From assembly GCA_026260175.1 (NCBI GenBank), contig JAKCWW010005716.1:6629-35337 (forward strand): 28,709 nucleotides of DNA, written 5' to 3'. The position numbers and the translations under genes were made by a program. The notes below the pieces were generated by a model, which had not been told where the DNA came from, searched no databases, and worked only from the letters and a program-made list of their open reading frames with translations. The stretch is from Reticulitermes lucifugus. Taxonomy: Eukaryota > Arthropoda > Insecta > Blattodea > Rhinotermitidae. Positions 11,571-22,396 of this stretch are shown piece after piece. Each line of letters opens with the position of its first letter. Within the stretch, counting starts at the first letter, position 1.

Positions 11571-12175
11571 TGATGCTACTGGGTTTGTGGTGATGTGTAC
11601 CTTGATGCTGTTGGATTTGTGAGGTTTAACTTGGCCCACAGACAAGTATTTACACCATTCACATGCACCAGTGATGAATGTAAGGGGCTCTTATGTTAAG
11701 TGCTCTCTCCATACTGGCACTGGCACTACTACCCCATGTAGTATGCCTTAAGATATTTTCAGGATCTTACACTGAACACTGACGTATATGAAGATGAGAG
11801 TTTCCATATTTAACACTGGGATGACCTTAAGTATAAGTACCATTACACTGTGTTTCATACAATTAAACCAGTTCAATGATCTGTTCTTTGTAATATGTTT
11901 TGAGAAGCAGTATGAAAGATGTCATATGGCGTTACAGGGAGGGGGCAGTCCTCACAACCCACCTGCACACAAGACAATCACACTATGCATACTGCCACAA
12001 CACACACATCTTTTTCCTTTTAAGCTTTTTGTATGGGTCTCCCAAAACAAAGAAAATAAAGTGGAGGAATTTTAAATTTTATATTGCTTTCACCATGCAT
12101 TTTTTCTCACTATTCAGTTTACCAACAAATGCACACACATAAACTACTTTTATAGTTTTATTAGTATCGATGTAT

Positions 12176-12217
12176 TCCCCTACATGTGTTTCGGTCCGTA
12201 GACCATCTTCAGGGGGT
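12176..12217 (-). ncRNA. Hammerhead-ribozyme-like motif, left arm
   Basis: Read on the minus strand: CCCC, CTGAAGA (12212-12206), an extra T, stem II GGTC-TACG-GACC (perfect, four pairs, closed as a C(TACG)G tetraloop), GAAA, CACATG, TA, then GGGG pairing with the first CCCC. CUGANGA and GAAA are the conserved hammerhead core. The unpaired T after the second core A departs from consensus. Stem III is weakened by CACATG where the other arm has CACGTG. Cleavage is not shown by sequence. Confidence 0.5.
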
Positions 12218-12249
12218 TAACATGCAAAGTGAAGTGTAGTAGCCTATTA

Positions 12250-12291
12250 ACCCCCTGAAGATGGTCTACGGACTGAAACACGTGTAGGGGT
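12250..12291 (+). ncRNA. Hammerhead-ribozyme-like motif, right arm
   Basis: Plus strand: ACCCC, CTGAAGA (12255-12261), an extra T, stem II GGTC-TACG-GACT (one G-T wobble), GAAA (12275-12278), palindromic CACGTG as a minimal stem III, TA, then GGGGT closing a five-pair stem I. UA is an acceptable NUH cleavage triplet end. A self-complementary, loopless stem III is a trait described for retroelement hammerheads thought to work as dimers. The two arms differ at a CpG in stem II and a CpG in stem III, each arm having lost one. Confidence 0.5.
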
Positions 12292-12369
12292 ATACATCGA
12301 TACTAATAAAACTATAAAAGTAGTTTATGTGTGTGCATTTGTTGGTAAACTGAATAGAAAGTGGAGGAA

Positions 12370-14141
12370 ATTACAGACTGATACTTTATGATTCATGCAG
12401 GCCTCCTAATACTGTGGTTGTTACAACTAGATGGACATACACCTCAGATGTGAGAGACAAGAAACATGTACAAAATTTTGGTGAATGTAACTCTTGCAAC
12501 GTTGCCACTTGGAAGATTAAACACCAGGTAGAAAGATGGTATAAGCATGGACGTTATAGAGTGTGAAGACGGACGAGTTGATTGGGTTCAGGTTAAGATC
12601 AATGAACAAGCAAAAGTAAGTAATTTCTTTGTGACTTCGGTTGAACAGATGTGAGTCACAAATAAGACAAAAACCCACTACATCCAAAACAAAAACTGCT
12701 CAGACTCGGTCAAAAGTACTGGTACACAGACAGCCTTTACCACAGGACCAAATGTGTTTCAGTAGTTACATTCTTACCCCACATCACTACAAAGTGAAAT
12801 TGTGACATCATCAGGCACAGAAACAACATTAAACAACTGGCTATATCAAATACATAAAACTGTAACTTCCCTGCTTGTTTCCTCTTTCCTACTGTGTATG
12901 TAACAGACAACACACACAGGTATTACCAAATTTACTCCATATTCTTGCCAATGTACAACAGCCACAGCTGTTAAAGTGACTGGCTAATATTATGGTTGAG
13001 TTTTTGCATGCAATTCAAATCTCATTCCCAACCTTTTCTTTCTAATGACATAATTACACTTTACCTTCTTTATTTCAGTGTTAGCCCTTCTTAAAGTTTT
13101 ATCCACTACATACCATGCTATCTAACGAACAGCATCCATATCTCACTTGGGGAATGGGTACTTGTGCTTGTTAAACTACAAAAACAAATCACTGTAGTGC
13201 CACTAACAGAACTCTGAAGAGGATGAAATGATATGGTACAGAATTTGGACAAACATAGGAGCACTCAATTCCAGAAGAAAACAGCTAAGAGAGAACATCT
13301 ATGCTGTATAATACTAAAACAAAATGTATATAAAATTATAAACTAATTTATATTATATCTGAAGCAATATTTACATGAAGAAACATTTATAACACAGAGA
13401 GTGAGCCAACATGGTACATGAGCTTCACCTTCACCTAACATATAAAGTAGAAATCTACTATTCAGCCTGGTAGGAAGAAACCTATCTCTAGTTGGTGGAA
13501 ATGACAATGTCTTTGAGGGCCACAACTCAACACCTTTCATCAGTGTGTCACCTTGTCTCATGACACAGCACACGTGGCCCTGGACAATCCCAGAATATAC
13601 AACAACATTGCAAGGAGAAGAGCCAATGCTGGCTGCAAACCTCCATACATCATCTGTCTAACCATTTCAAATTTTACATGGATGAGACCCATACCCAAAA
13701 TCTAGTTGTGCTACTGCATCTGTCAATAAGAGGAGATAAGCTTGAAATATATCAAACAATGGAAATCTGAAATCAGAAACAGGAAACAGAAATGCGATAC
13801 AGATTCTGAAAGAGGTAACATCATCAGCAAGGACAAACTATTGCAAGAGAAGAAACATACAGCTGGTCAGCCCACAGGGGAACATTCATTGATAGCACAC
13901 ATAATAAAGACAGTGAATATCATCCACTCCTGCTTCATATACAGAGTGTCTCACAGTTCATGTAACTGGGTACTTTCTCAGTCCTTCCAGGCACATACTG
14001 GGACAGAACCTCACATCACTCATAACAATTCATTCAGTCTTTTCCTGCCTCCGTAATCAATGCACACAATGTATTAGCACCATCACAGACAGACAGACAG
14101 ATGGGCTGCTTCTTACCGTGCATGATAAAATCCTGGCTTTA
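12370..14141. other. No gene recognised; CpG-poor DNA
   Basis: CpG is scarce. Open frames up to about 100 codons (for example plus strand 13742-14056) show no domain or splice support. I see no RNA gene. Confidence 0.45.
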
Positions 14142-14480
14142 CAGCTCACTGGAACATTGGACAAGAAGAACTTCACAGCTCACCGGAACACAGGACGAGA
14201 AGAAATTCACAGCTCATTGGAACACAGGATGAGAAAAGCTTCACAGCCACTGAAACAAAGAGTGGAAGATCATCACAGCGCACTGCAGCACAAGATGGAA
14301 AGAACTTCACAAATCAATTGAAAGAGACTGGGTAAAACTTCATAACCCAATGAAACACAGGGCAGGAAGGATTGCACAGCTCACGGGAACACAAAATGGG
14401 ATAATCTTCAAAGATCAACAGAATACAGGATGGGAAAAACATCTGAGCTCACTGGAGCAGAGGATTGGAAGAAGTGCCAT
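14142..14480 (+). repeat. 34-bp tandem repeat, about 10 diverged units
   Basis: Units resembling CACAGCTCACTGGAACACAG followed by a GATG/GAGAAGAA block recur. Unit starts at 14142, 14176, 14210 and 14244 are exactly 34 bases apart, and later units vary by one or two bases. Because 34 is not a multiple of three, the frame shifts each unit, so this is a non-coding minisatellite although short frames run through it. Confidence 0.8.
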
Positions 14481-17400
14481 TCCATCTCATACATTACAGT
14501 ATGTAATTAGAGATAACAATGCAAGCACACATGTTTTGTCACAGTTCTAACTGCCAGTGAAGAACTGCACTAGAACATAAGAAATGTGGCTTTTACCTTA
14601 CATGAAGCTATTTCTTCTCCTCTTCCACTCCAAATCCAGTTGCAACTGCCAGGCAAAAAGTGAGAAGGTAAAAAATAAGGCATTACAATTTATCGTAAGT
14701 TACAAAATCTCAGCACACACATAAATATCAAAATTAAGTACATACCTTATTTTGAGATCACTCCAGTCTTCTGAGTAGCACCAAAGTTTCTACATCACAG
14801 TAATTACAATGCCAGACAGCAGCATAATAGGAATTAACAATGCATCATTACACCCAACACTGGTCAGTGCTTAGTGGTACAGGACAGACCTCCGAACCCC
14901 AACTGTTAGTGCCTCTTATTTATATCCATTTCCCTGCTAGTGACCACCTAATGTTTTCCCAGCTTAATTATTTACAATTTGCATATTTATTAGAGGCCCT
15001 CCATAATATCTGATCATATGTCTGACATCCAGTTACTGCTACAACAAATTTAAAATGTCAGGGATATACAGGGCAAAAAATTATTGCAGCATACAGCTGT
15101 GTCACCCCATTACATCATCAGCCTCTGCTGTGTTCCTAATGTGCCTAAACAAACACACACACACAAAACCAGCCAAACCACTCCAATGCCAGACTCTTGG
15201 ACACAATGCTCACTGACAATATCAAGCTTCTGCAGACAACAATCTATGTGAAGACATTGTTAAATATTTGGGCTTACCCAAGGTGCATTACTCATATAAA
15301 TGATGAAGAAACCATGTAAATCCATGTCAGGTTCCTGACTCTTCAGATAAACCTCACAACTCACAACAAAACTAAAAAAAAAAAGTCACAGAATAACAAA
15401 AAGAGATAATGTAGGGTATGAGATGCCATTCTGTTCTTGATTACATTGAACACTGTCCATCATTACCAGTTCACACATGTAATGGCCTCTTTTCACAGTC
15501 ATCTTGCTTGGAAAGCAAAATATTGTAACTACATAAAGAATGAGGCAAATCAATATCATATGGAACATTTGTGGTGGGGTTACATCAATACCCTGATAAT
15601 GAGAACTTGCAATACACAAAACCAAAACACCCATCAAAATTAAACTCAATGTCCATTTCCTACAGATCGTAGCACAAACTCAAAAACGAATTCACAGTGA
15701 AAATAAAGAATACATCTGATGGTGCATTTACTGTGCCAGCCCTAAATTACTAAGATAAAATATAACTGGGGTTTAATCCCAGTCAGGACACCAGCACCAC
15801 AGTCTAATCTGACTTTTACTTATTAGCAGGTTTCCCATTGCATGTGACTGACATATACATTGACAGATTGCACAACTACACATTCAGCACAGCCTGTAAC
15901 AGTAAGCACTGAGTTTCCAGTCTATATGCTACTGTCTCACATTTACACTTCATCATAAAACACAGAAGGCACTTTACACTTCTGCAATACTCCAAAAATA
16001 CAGTCCCTGTTTACATTAGCTCTTATTCAACAGAACATTTGATTCATAAAGATAACGGTGATACTTCTTAACTACTGATTGGCCCACATACTTCTGTGGA
16101 TGGCTGTCTCCTTATCTGACAATTATTATTTTTTATAAGTGCCTGTTACAAAAGTCTCAACAAAGCAAGAACAAGAACACATTTTTGTGCTGTAAATCAT
16201 GTATGACATTACAAAGAATGGAGGAATTAGACCACATTTTTGTGTAACCTCCCTAAAAACAGGTCACTTGAAAGACCAACACATAAATGACAGGCCAGTA
16301 TGAAACTCGATCCTTTGACAACAGGTTATGAAAGTGAACAAGCTCTAGTAGCAAGTTCAGTAGCACCAGAAATGGATTCATCTCTCAGTGCCTTATGTCA
16401 AATTTGGCTGAACCAGCAACTTAGCACATTCAATGGACCAAAAATTAAATGTAATTAAGAATTTTAGCAAGAAGAGTCAATGACTTACTACACCTGAACT
16501 GGCCCCTTCAAATTAGCAGTTACAAAGATGCAAATGCAAATAAACCCAGAACAAAGCTATGTTAAAACAACAGGAATATGGATGGAGGCCAGAACAAAGC
16601 TGCTGTGTTGAAGCAACAGAAACATTGCTTCCGCATAACACAGCTAGAAAGCAGTGCTTAATTCATATTTTGTAGGTTGAAAAAATACAGAAATTACTGA
16701 CAATCATTTTACCCACTGTAAACCTCAGTACATATAATAATACTGCACATTCTTTCTGGCTGCACAAATATCAATACCAAGACTGTTGAACCAACCACTA
16801 AGTTTTGAGGTACTCTAAGCCATTTCAGTAAGACTGATAAAACAACCTACAGTACACACTATTTAAATATTTACTGTATTAAGCACTCCTTGTCAGTTAA
16901 CACAGCTAATGTAAAACAGGTACCATAATACAAATTCACCAGAACCACTTCAGCTCCATACAGGAATAATCTTATCAGTACTGCATAATGCTACAAACTA
17001 AAATAAAATCCCTGAGTTTCTATCATCAGTCTCATTAATAAAAAGATCCACAAAAGTTAAGTTTATCAGTAACAACACAAATATCTGATGTATGCCTTTC
17101 ACAGTATTGACCATGATTTTCAGATTGAACTAAATTAGATTCTCCCTTGTTAATAACATAAAATAAATGTTTTATTTTGTACATGAGTGTAAGAATACAC
17201 AAAGCTCCATCTCAGTGTCATGATGTCACCAGTCACAACATGGGACATGTTGTGCCACCAGCTGAAGATCAATTCAATTATACCATGAAGGAAAAAAATC
17301 CCTATTCCCAAACCCATACTAAAATCCATACTGAGGCCATAGAAGGCAGTCCCATGCATGGTGGTACTCTAGGCTTCTCCATCTGTCTACCACTGCATTT

Positions 17401-18534
17401 CCCACCAGCACCCTCTAGCCTTAGTCAACCATACCTAACCCCTGTCATTAGTAAAGGTTATCACATGGTTGTCAATACCAACATCAGTGTGAACTGAACA
17501 ACTGAACAGCTGCTGGGGAATACAGGGAAATACACTGTAGAAGGAACTGTAACACTTTGAGGGTGATGTGGAGGAAGCTGATCCATGGAACGTCTTGTCA
17601 TGCCCTCAGTACAGTAGTTGTTTTAGTGACCCCTGAGTGAATTTAATAATATAACCCAAAATCACATATCACATATGTCTGTCACAGCTACAACAAACAG
17701 CACAGAGTAAAGCTAATGAAATGTTTTATGTGATTAAATATAGGACTGAACACCTCCCATTCTTCAGAAATGTACCATGAAGCTGGATTAGCCACATGTC
17801 ACAGTGGTGTGGACTATTTCTGTTACTGCAAGGCTAATTGAGATGTGATGATTACAAGCATTATGGACACATCTCATAATCTTCCTGACAGGAATATGGC
17901 CATGTCATGTATGGTCTCAATACAGCATTTCATAAAACAACAGACACAAAAGATTATGAAATTTATGGACTTGCAGCTTGACAGACAATGAGAGACATCT
18001 GGTGTAAAGAGAAAATGCAAATGTGTGTTATGACACTGCATAGTGTGCTAGATGGTATCAATGTTGAGGAGTAACACAATGTCTCCATTTTCAGGTATTG
18101 GAGATCATCATGACCCTGCAGACCATAGTGTGAATCTTTGCCACTGTGAACACCTCAAATGTCACAAATATACTTTACTGTCTGAACTGCAGCAATGCAG
18201 TGGTACTCCAACGAACACAATGTTCCAAAGTGGTTTTGTGTCAAGTTTCAGTTAAAGGATAATTTAAATTCTGAACACTCAAGATATAAGAACAAACATA
18301 CATATGAACAGACATTTTGAGCCCTAGTGAGTTACATTTTAAAAGGAATCAAAACAAATGCTTACGTTTTTCAGTGTACTGACTTACAAATAAACAATTC
18401 CTCAGACTGTCTCAAGTTCTGATTTCAGACAAATGCTACATGATTCAAATTACAAAACACTGCATAATGCTTAGGCAAATTCTTTCTTTTATTACAGAAC
18501 AGGAAGTATTACTAAACACCAACAAACTGCCTTA
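14481..18534. other. No gene recognised; strongly CpG-poor DNA
   Basis: Bases 15001-15600 contain no CpG at all. Over 16501-16740 the plus strand has 97 A against 56 T. A weak tRNA-SINE-like piece is possible near 15772-15795 (a 'gggtttaatcccagtcagg' B-box-like string), but no A box is visible. No exon with a recognisable domain is seen on either strand. Confidence 0.45.
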
Positions 18535-18730
18535 ATTAGAATGGTAAAGAAAGTAAAGCTGTACTTCTGCATGCCATGAATGCATATAGAGTACAGGTAT
18601 AGCTGCACTCATTCTTAACCTCAGGACTAGAAATAGGTGAGTGGTCAGCTTCATGTCCCAGCCACTTCACTCCTGTGGGAAAGAACTCCCCATACCGACT
18701 GATCTCACTTAAACCAGACATACTAGGCAT
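18535..18730 (-). mobile_element. Retrotransposon 3'-tail remnant
   Basis: The minus strand reads GEFFPTGVKWLGHEADHSPI followed by SSPEVKNECSYTCT. I recognise this as the chance translation of a widespread insect retrotransposon tail ('G.EADHSPPSS.EVKN...SYTS.P' in many copies). That identification is from memory. There is no host domain and no splice support. This fragment is probably what makes the 77-codon open stretch here look protein-like. Confidence 0.55.
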
Positions 18731-18779
18731 TAAACAACGCCTGCAATTCGTCTTAAACGTATGGAACAAGTATCAGAAC

Positions 18780-19115
18780 ATACAGTATACAAAAATGTGT
18801 ACATAAGAAAGAAAATAGAAAGGACTGAAGACTTTTCATCCATCAATCAATGGAAACAATTATAGAAAAAGGAGATAAAATATAAATGGACAGAGCATCT
18901 TTGCACAAATACAAGCTTTTAAACATCTAACAGAGTCAGTCACCCTGAAGATGGAAGCAGCACATTCTTCTAAAATGTCAGAACAAACTTATGATCTTAC
19001 ACAATGTAGAAACCCTGTAGACTACCATTTGAGAAAAGTCTGCCATGAAAGCCTGAAAATGTATCTAATAAAGTGCTGTACAAATATTTAAATCAACTTT
19101 ATTTTATTTTATTTA
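18780..19115 (+). mobile_element. Decayed Penelope-like element end with hammerhead-like core
   Basis: At 18945-18951 is CTGAAGA, then an extra T, a five-pair stem (GGAAG at 18953-18957 with CTTCT at 18967-18971, one wobble), then AAAA where GAAA is expected, followed by TGTCAG. Undoing CpG decay (TA for CG, TG for CG) would give the usual GAAAC order. The layout matches the fold-back motifs at 12.2 kb. AATAAAG near 19067 and an ATTTT-rich end (about 19095-19115) follow. Limits of the element are not clear. The ribozyme core is broken. Confidence 0.4.
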
Positions 19116-20507
19116 AATATAAAATTTTAAAAGATCACAATGGTCCCTGGAAAATATCAGAGGCAGATAGTGTGAAACTTAAGACAGGCTAACACAGGCT
19201 GTATATAAGCATATATGACAATTAAGGATGTCCAAAAAACACACCACCATTTCAAATTCATTCTCAAAGCAATTTAACACAATATCAATATCCTGTCCTC
19301 TGGAAGACATATAAGCAACCAGCAAATGAAAGCTGTGTTTCACACATGCACTGGAATTGGCAATGGCTCATGGCCAAATTTAAAAAAAATGTATACCGTT
19401 TGTGACATCTGATGTTATTCAGTTACACTTTTTGGTGTCTGCATGATCATAAACCCATAATCTTCATCCGTTAACTTCATCATCTGAGGAATCTAAATCT
19501 CCAGGTACAACAGCCCTCAGGGTAAAAGCATTAGTACTGAAAAAATGATCTTCTAAACCATACACATGCATCATTGTAATTATGCACAGCATGACTAGCA
19601 CATAACAATTATGTTTAATGGTGTCCTAGAACACATACAATTAGCCTTGCAATGCCCCTAACACAGCACCAGAAATTGCTGTTAACACATCTGCAATTCT
19701 GGCATGACTTAACTGATTTCCTGTACCACAGTCATTTTGTAAATCTCTTATATTAACTGCAAACATTATGAAAAGTTAATTAATTAATTAATATTCAGTG
19801 TTCTACTATGCACTGCTCTAAGCATACAGGATGGTAGAAAAGTTAAAATATAAGAAACCTTGTACAACATAACACTGCCTTCAACTCACAGCCATAATAC
19901 AGCTAACCAAAGCCTTGGCAGCTTCAAAACACACAGCAGCATCAGTCACAGGGACATGTGGAATATACCACCTCTCAGGAAACAACAGGACCATGGACTG
20001 AGGGGCACAGGACAACACAAATGGCTGTTATCCTAAAACAGGGAGGAGAAACTGTAAGACATTAAAACACAATCACAATGAAAATGTTGTTATAATACTC
20101 TGAATCAAAGATAAGGCTACATGTAGTGGCATCTACAGACAACAGCCATTGCATAAATCTTGTGTGGGTTTTATAAATCTGTTCTTGATACAGTAGAAAT
20201 GATAAAGAACTAACAAGAGGACAAAGATAAAAACTTAAAAACATACAAATCAAAAGTTGTAGTGAATGTATATTCTGTCAGCTCTGCTGCTGCAGCAGCA
20301 ACTTTTCATCTGCACAACTGCACCAGTCTACAGTAATGTTTTCCACTTTCACTCATTCTTTAAAAAGTCACATTTTTTCCTTGGTATTGTACTTCTTCCT
20401 TTGTTTCTGTGACCACAAATTTTTTCCCACACTCTGTCCAGAAACACTAATTTATGGTTCATTCATCTTAGGCAACAACAGTCTTGGGACTTGTTAGGTT
20501 TTACATA
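19116..20507. other. No gene recognised; CpG-poor DNA downstream of the RRM gene
   Basis: There is no exon or RNA gene I can defend. A TTAA microsatellite lies near 19774-19793, and a small palindromic CTGCTGCAGCAG lies near 20287-20298. Confidence 0.45.
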
Positions 20508-20513
20508 TTTATT
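20508..20513 (-). terminator. Candidate polyadenylation signal of the RRM gene
   Basis: On the minus strand this is AATAAA, the first canonical hexamer I find after the stop codon at 21182. It would give a 3'UTR of about 0.67 kb. AATAAA is frequent by chance in AT-rich DNA, so this is only a candidate. Confidence 0.3.
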
Positions 20514-21181
20514 TCTCACAAGTTCACATTCCCTTAATACCTGGGAATTATGGGAACATGTGGCACAAACTGACACATCTGTATTTTCAAACACATCATT
20601 TTCCTATACAAGTGACTTTTGACACATAGGAATGGGTTTTAAATGGACTATGTAACGTCATAAATTGTATACAATACAGAAATGAGTAAAAAGATTCTAA
20701 CCATTGTTTTCATTGGCTGATAGCTAAGAACCTCAATACAAAATAAAAGACTAACACTAGCACAGAGCCAGTTAATATCATTAGACAGCACACCATTCAA
20801 GTCATGAGATACTTTCATTCTGAATAGTCTCACAGCTTCAAACACTAACTAACCCAGGTGAAATGTAGAATTCACTGTTCGGTAACAGGCATCCCGATAA
20901 CAGCGAATAATGGCAGAAGAAATTAGACCCTGGAACATACAGCAGAGGTGTGGACCAAATGGCAGTTAATGATTCAGTCCACATAATGGATGACAGCAAC
21001 ACACAGCAGAACCTCATTAAAATCATCATAACAAGAGAATTCAACGCTGAGAGCAGAATATGACAACAGCCCTAACTGTTGGCTGCCTGACCAACTATTT
21101 CATACAGTATACATAGTAGACATCTGCATTTTAAATGTTACAAAGAACATTCCCTAAACGGTGGCAATGAGCAGAACCAAC

Positions 21182-21319
21182 TTATTGAGGTATGAGGGAA
21201 ACAGTGATCAATGAGAGGTCAATGATTTTACGTTGGTAACGTTTGTAGAATGTAGCAGCTGATGTCGGGTTGGTGAACCTGACAATTGCACGGCGCTGTT
21301 TCGGCAACATCTGAATATT
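21182..21319 (-). CDS. RBM33-like gene, last visible exon: C-terminal half of the RRM
   Basis: Terminal exon of 45 codons plus TAA. It opens after a CTTGTCTTGCAG acceptor at a codon boundary. It encodes NIQMLPKQRRAIVRF, whose RRAIVRF is the RNP1 strand of an RNA-recognition motif. Then come helix 2 (NPTSAATFYKRYQR) and the last strand (KIIDLSLITVSLIPQ) before the stop. The protein therefore ends within a few residues of its RRM. A C-terminal RRM after a long Gln/Pro-rich, RGG-containing region is the layout I know for RBM33, a nuclear RNA-binding protein. The assignment rests on layout and the RRM sequence, not on a search. The upstream intron is GC-AG. Confidence 0.75.
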   Translation of the reverse strand, partial: NIQMLPKQRRAIVRFTNPTSAATFYKRYQRKIIDLSLITVSLIPQ

Positions 21320-21479
21320 CTGCAAGACAAGAATAATAAACACCAACCAATTACAATGAATGATAAGGATGAACACAGACACAATGAAAAGTTCAATGAA
21401 TCATTGAGTCAGGGCAGAATCACAGCATGGCTAGCCTTGTGATATTGCCACTTTCATTTCAATAATATCCGAAAAAATT

Positions 21480-21610
21480 AATAAGGATGAGCATGCATGG
21501 AGTTAAACAAAATGTATACATTTTGCTTGGAAAATATCATAGGAAGAATTTACGAAGGATGCTTAAGAAGAGATGGAAGGATAATATAAAATTAATCTTA
21601 CAGAAACAAG
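21480..21610 (+). mobile_element. Decayed non-LTR retrotransposon fragment, copy 3
   Basis: The plus strand reads MHGVKQNVYILLGKYHRKNL followed by RRMLKKRWKDNIKLIL. I recognise it as a worn version of the 'MG.KRNAY..LVGKPEGKRPLGRPRRRW.DNIKMDL' end of an insect non-LTR retrotransposon. It sits inside the intron between the last two visible exons of the RBM33-like gene, antisense to it. Confidence 0.6.
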
Positions 21611-22225
21611 TGAACTCCATCAGTACTGGGTACAATACAAGACAAGTGTTCAGCTTCTCAAGAACAGGCATTTCATTAACTCTTCAGTGAAGATCCTGCA
21701 TCAGTTGGGTTGCAGAGTGCTTCTCAGCTGGCAGTCCGTGGCTAATTTCATGCCACTCAAAACATACTAGTTACTGTTGTATAAGAATTACTATTTTACA
21801 AGTAACAACTTCTTTAGTCTGTCTTCCTTGCAGCAGTTACAGGTTATCACAATTCTCTGGAAGTGAAGTAGCAAGGAAATTGACATGAAGTTTTAGATTT
21901 GTTACTACATGCACCGGACAGGCCAGTACAGCTATACTGCTATCCCAAATCCTTGGAAGAGGAACGTCTGACAAATCATTTCACACAACCTCATGCACAA
22001 CTTTTAATTGTGAATGTTTGATGTATGTAATTATAATGTTAGTTCATATCTTGCAATCACAAAAAAGGCATTAATTTTTACATTATAAATAAATATGACT
22101 TGACATGCCAGTAATAATTATATCTGTCCACTGTCACTGATAATGTACAATGTGAGACAGAGATGAGACCAGTTACAATGGTCCAGAATTGCTGAGTTTA
22201 GACAGATAAAATGAGCCTGACTTGC

Positions 22226-22396
22226 CTCAAGAACCCCAATGCCTCGGCACAGTGACTTCAACTGCTGCTCGGTCGTGCTGGCTGCCAAATTTTCGATTGA
22301 CACTGTCTTGGTTCTGGGCAGCACTGGCTGCTCCACTGCCATGTCCTGTTGCTGTGGAGGCATCACCTTGGTTGTCATAACTGACCGACCGCTGCC
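22226..22396 (-). CDS. RBM33-like gene, penultimate exon: N-terminal half of the RRM
   Basis: 57 codons in phase 0 at both ends. The acceptor is TTTGTAG (bases 22397 upward) and the exon begins GSGRSV. A short Gln/Pro linker (MPPQQQDMAVEQPVLPR) leads into KTVSIENLAASTTEQQLKSL. VSIENL is the RNP2 strand and STTEQQLKSLCRGIG is helix 1 of an RRM. The exon ends GAG|GCAAGTC: a donor perfect at every other position but with GC in place of GT. Joining here gives VLE|NIQMLP and an intact RRM, whereas the continuing frame gives an unrelated ASQAHFICLNS. Confidence 0.75.

Larger units (their letters stand above)
12070..12357. mobile_element. Fold-back element with 111-bp arms and 12-bp flanking repeats
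   Basis: Arms 12110-12220 and 12247-12357 are inverted copies matching at 108 of 111 positions, separated by a 26-base spacer. The right arm ends exactly at a 12-bp direct repeat, AAAGTGGAGGAA (12358-12369), also present at 12058-12069, which looks like a target-site duplication. The left side has about 40 further bases between that repeat and the arm. There is no coding. Each arm carries a hammerhead-like motif of the kind reported from Penelope-like retroelements, so I infer a head-to-head pair of retroelement ends inserted as one unit. Unlike its surroundings it retains CpGs, suggesting a fairly recent insertion. Confidence 0.7.

Noticed and set aside
14118-14550. Repeat-containing proteins across the 34-bp array
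   Set aside because: The unit length is not a multiple of three, so successive units fall in different frames. The open frames are incidental.
18536-18769. 77-codon minus-strand frame as a protein-coding exon
   Set aside because: It matches the translated tail of a common retrotransposon and has no splice sites.
22215-22226. Reading through the penultimate exon (ASQAHFICLNS) as the protein's end
   Set aside because: It would leave half an RRM. Splicing at GAG|GCAAGT to 21319 completes the domain in frame.
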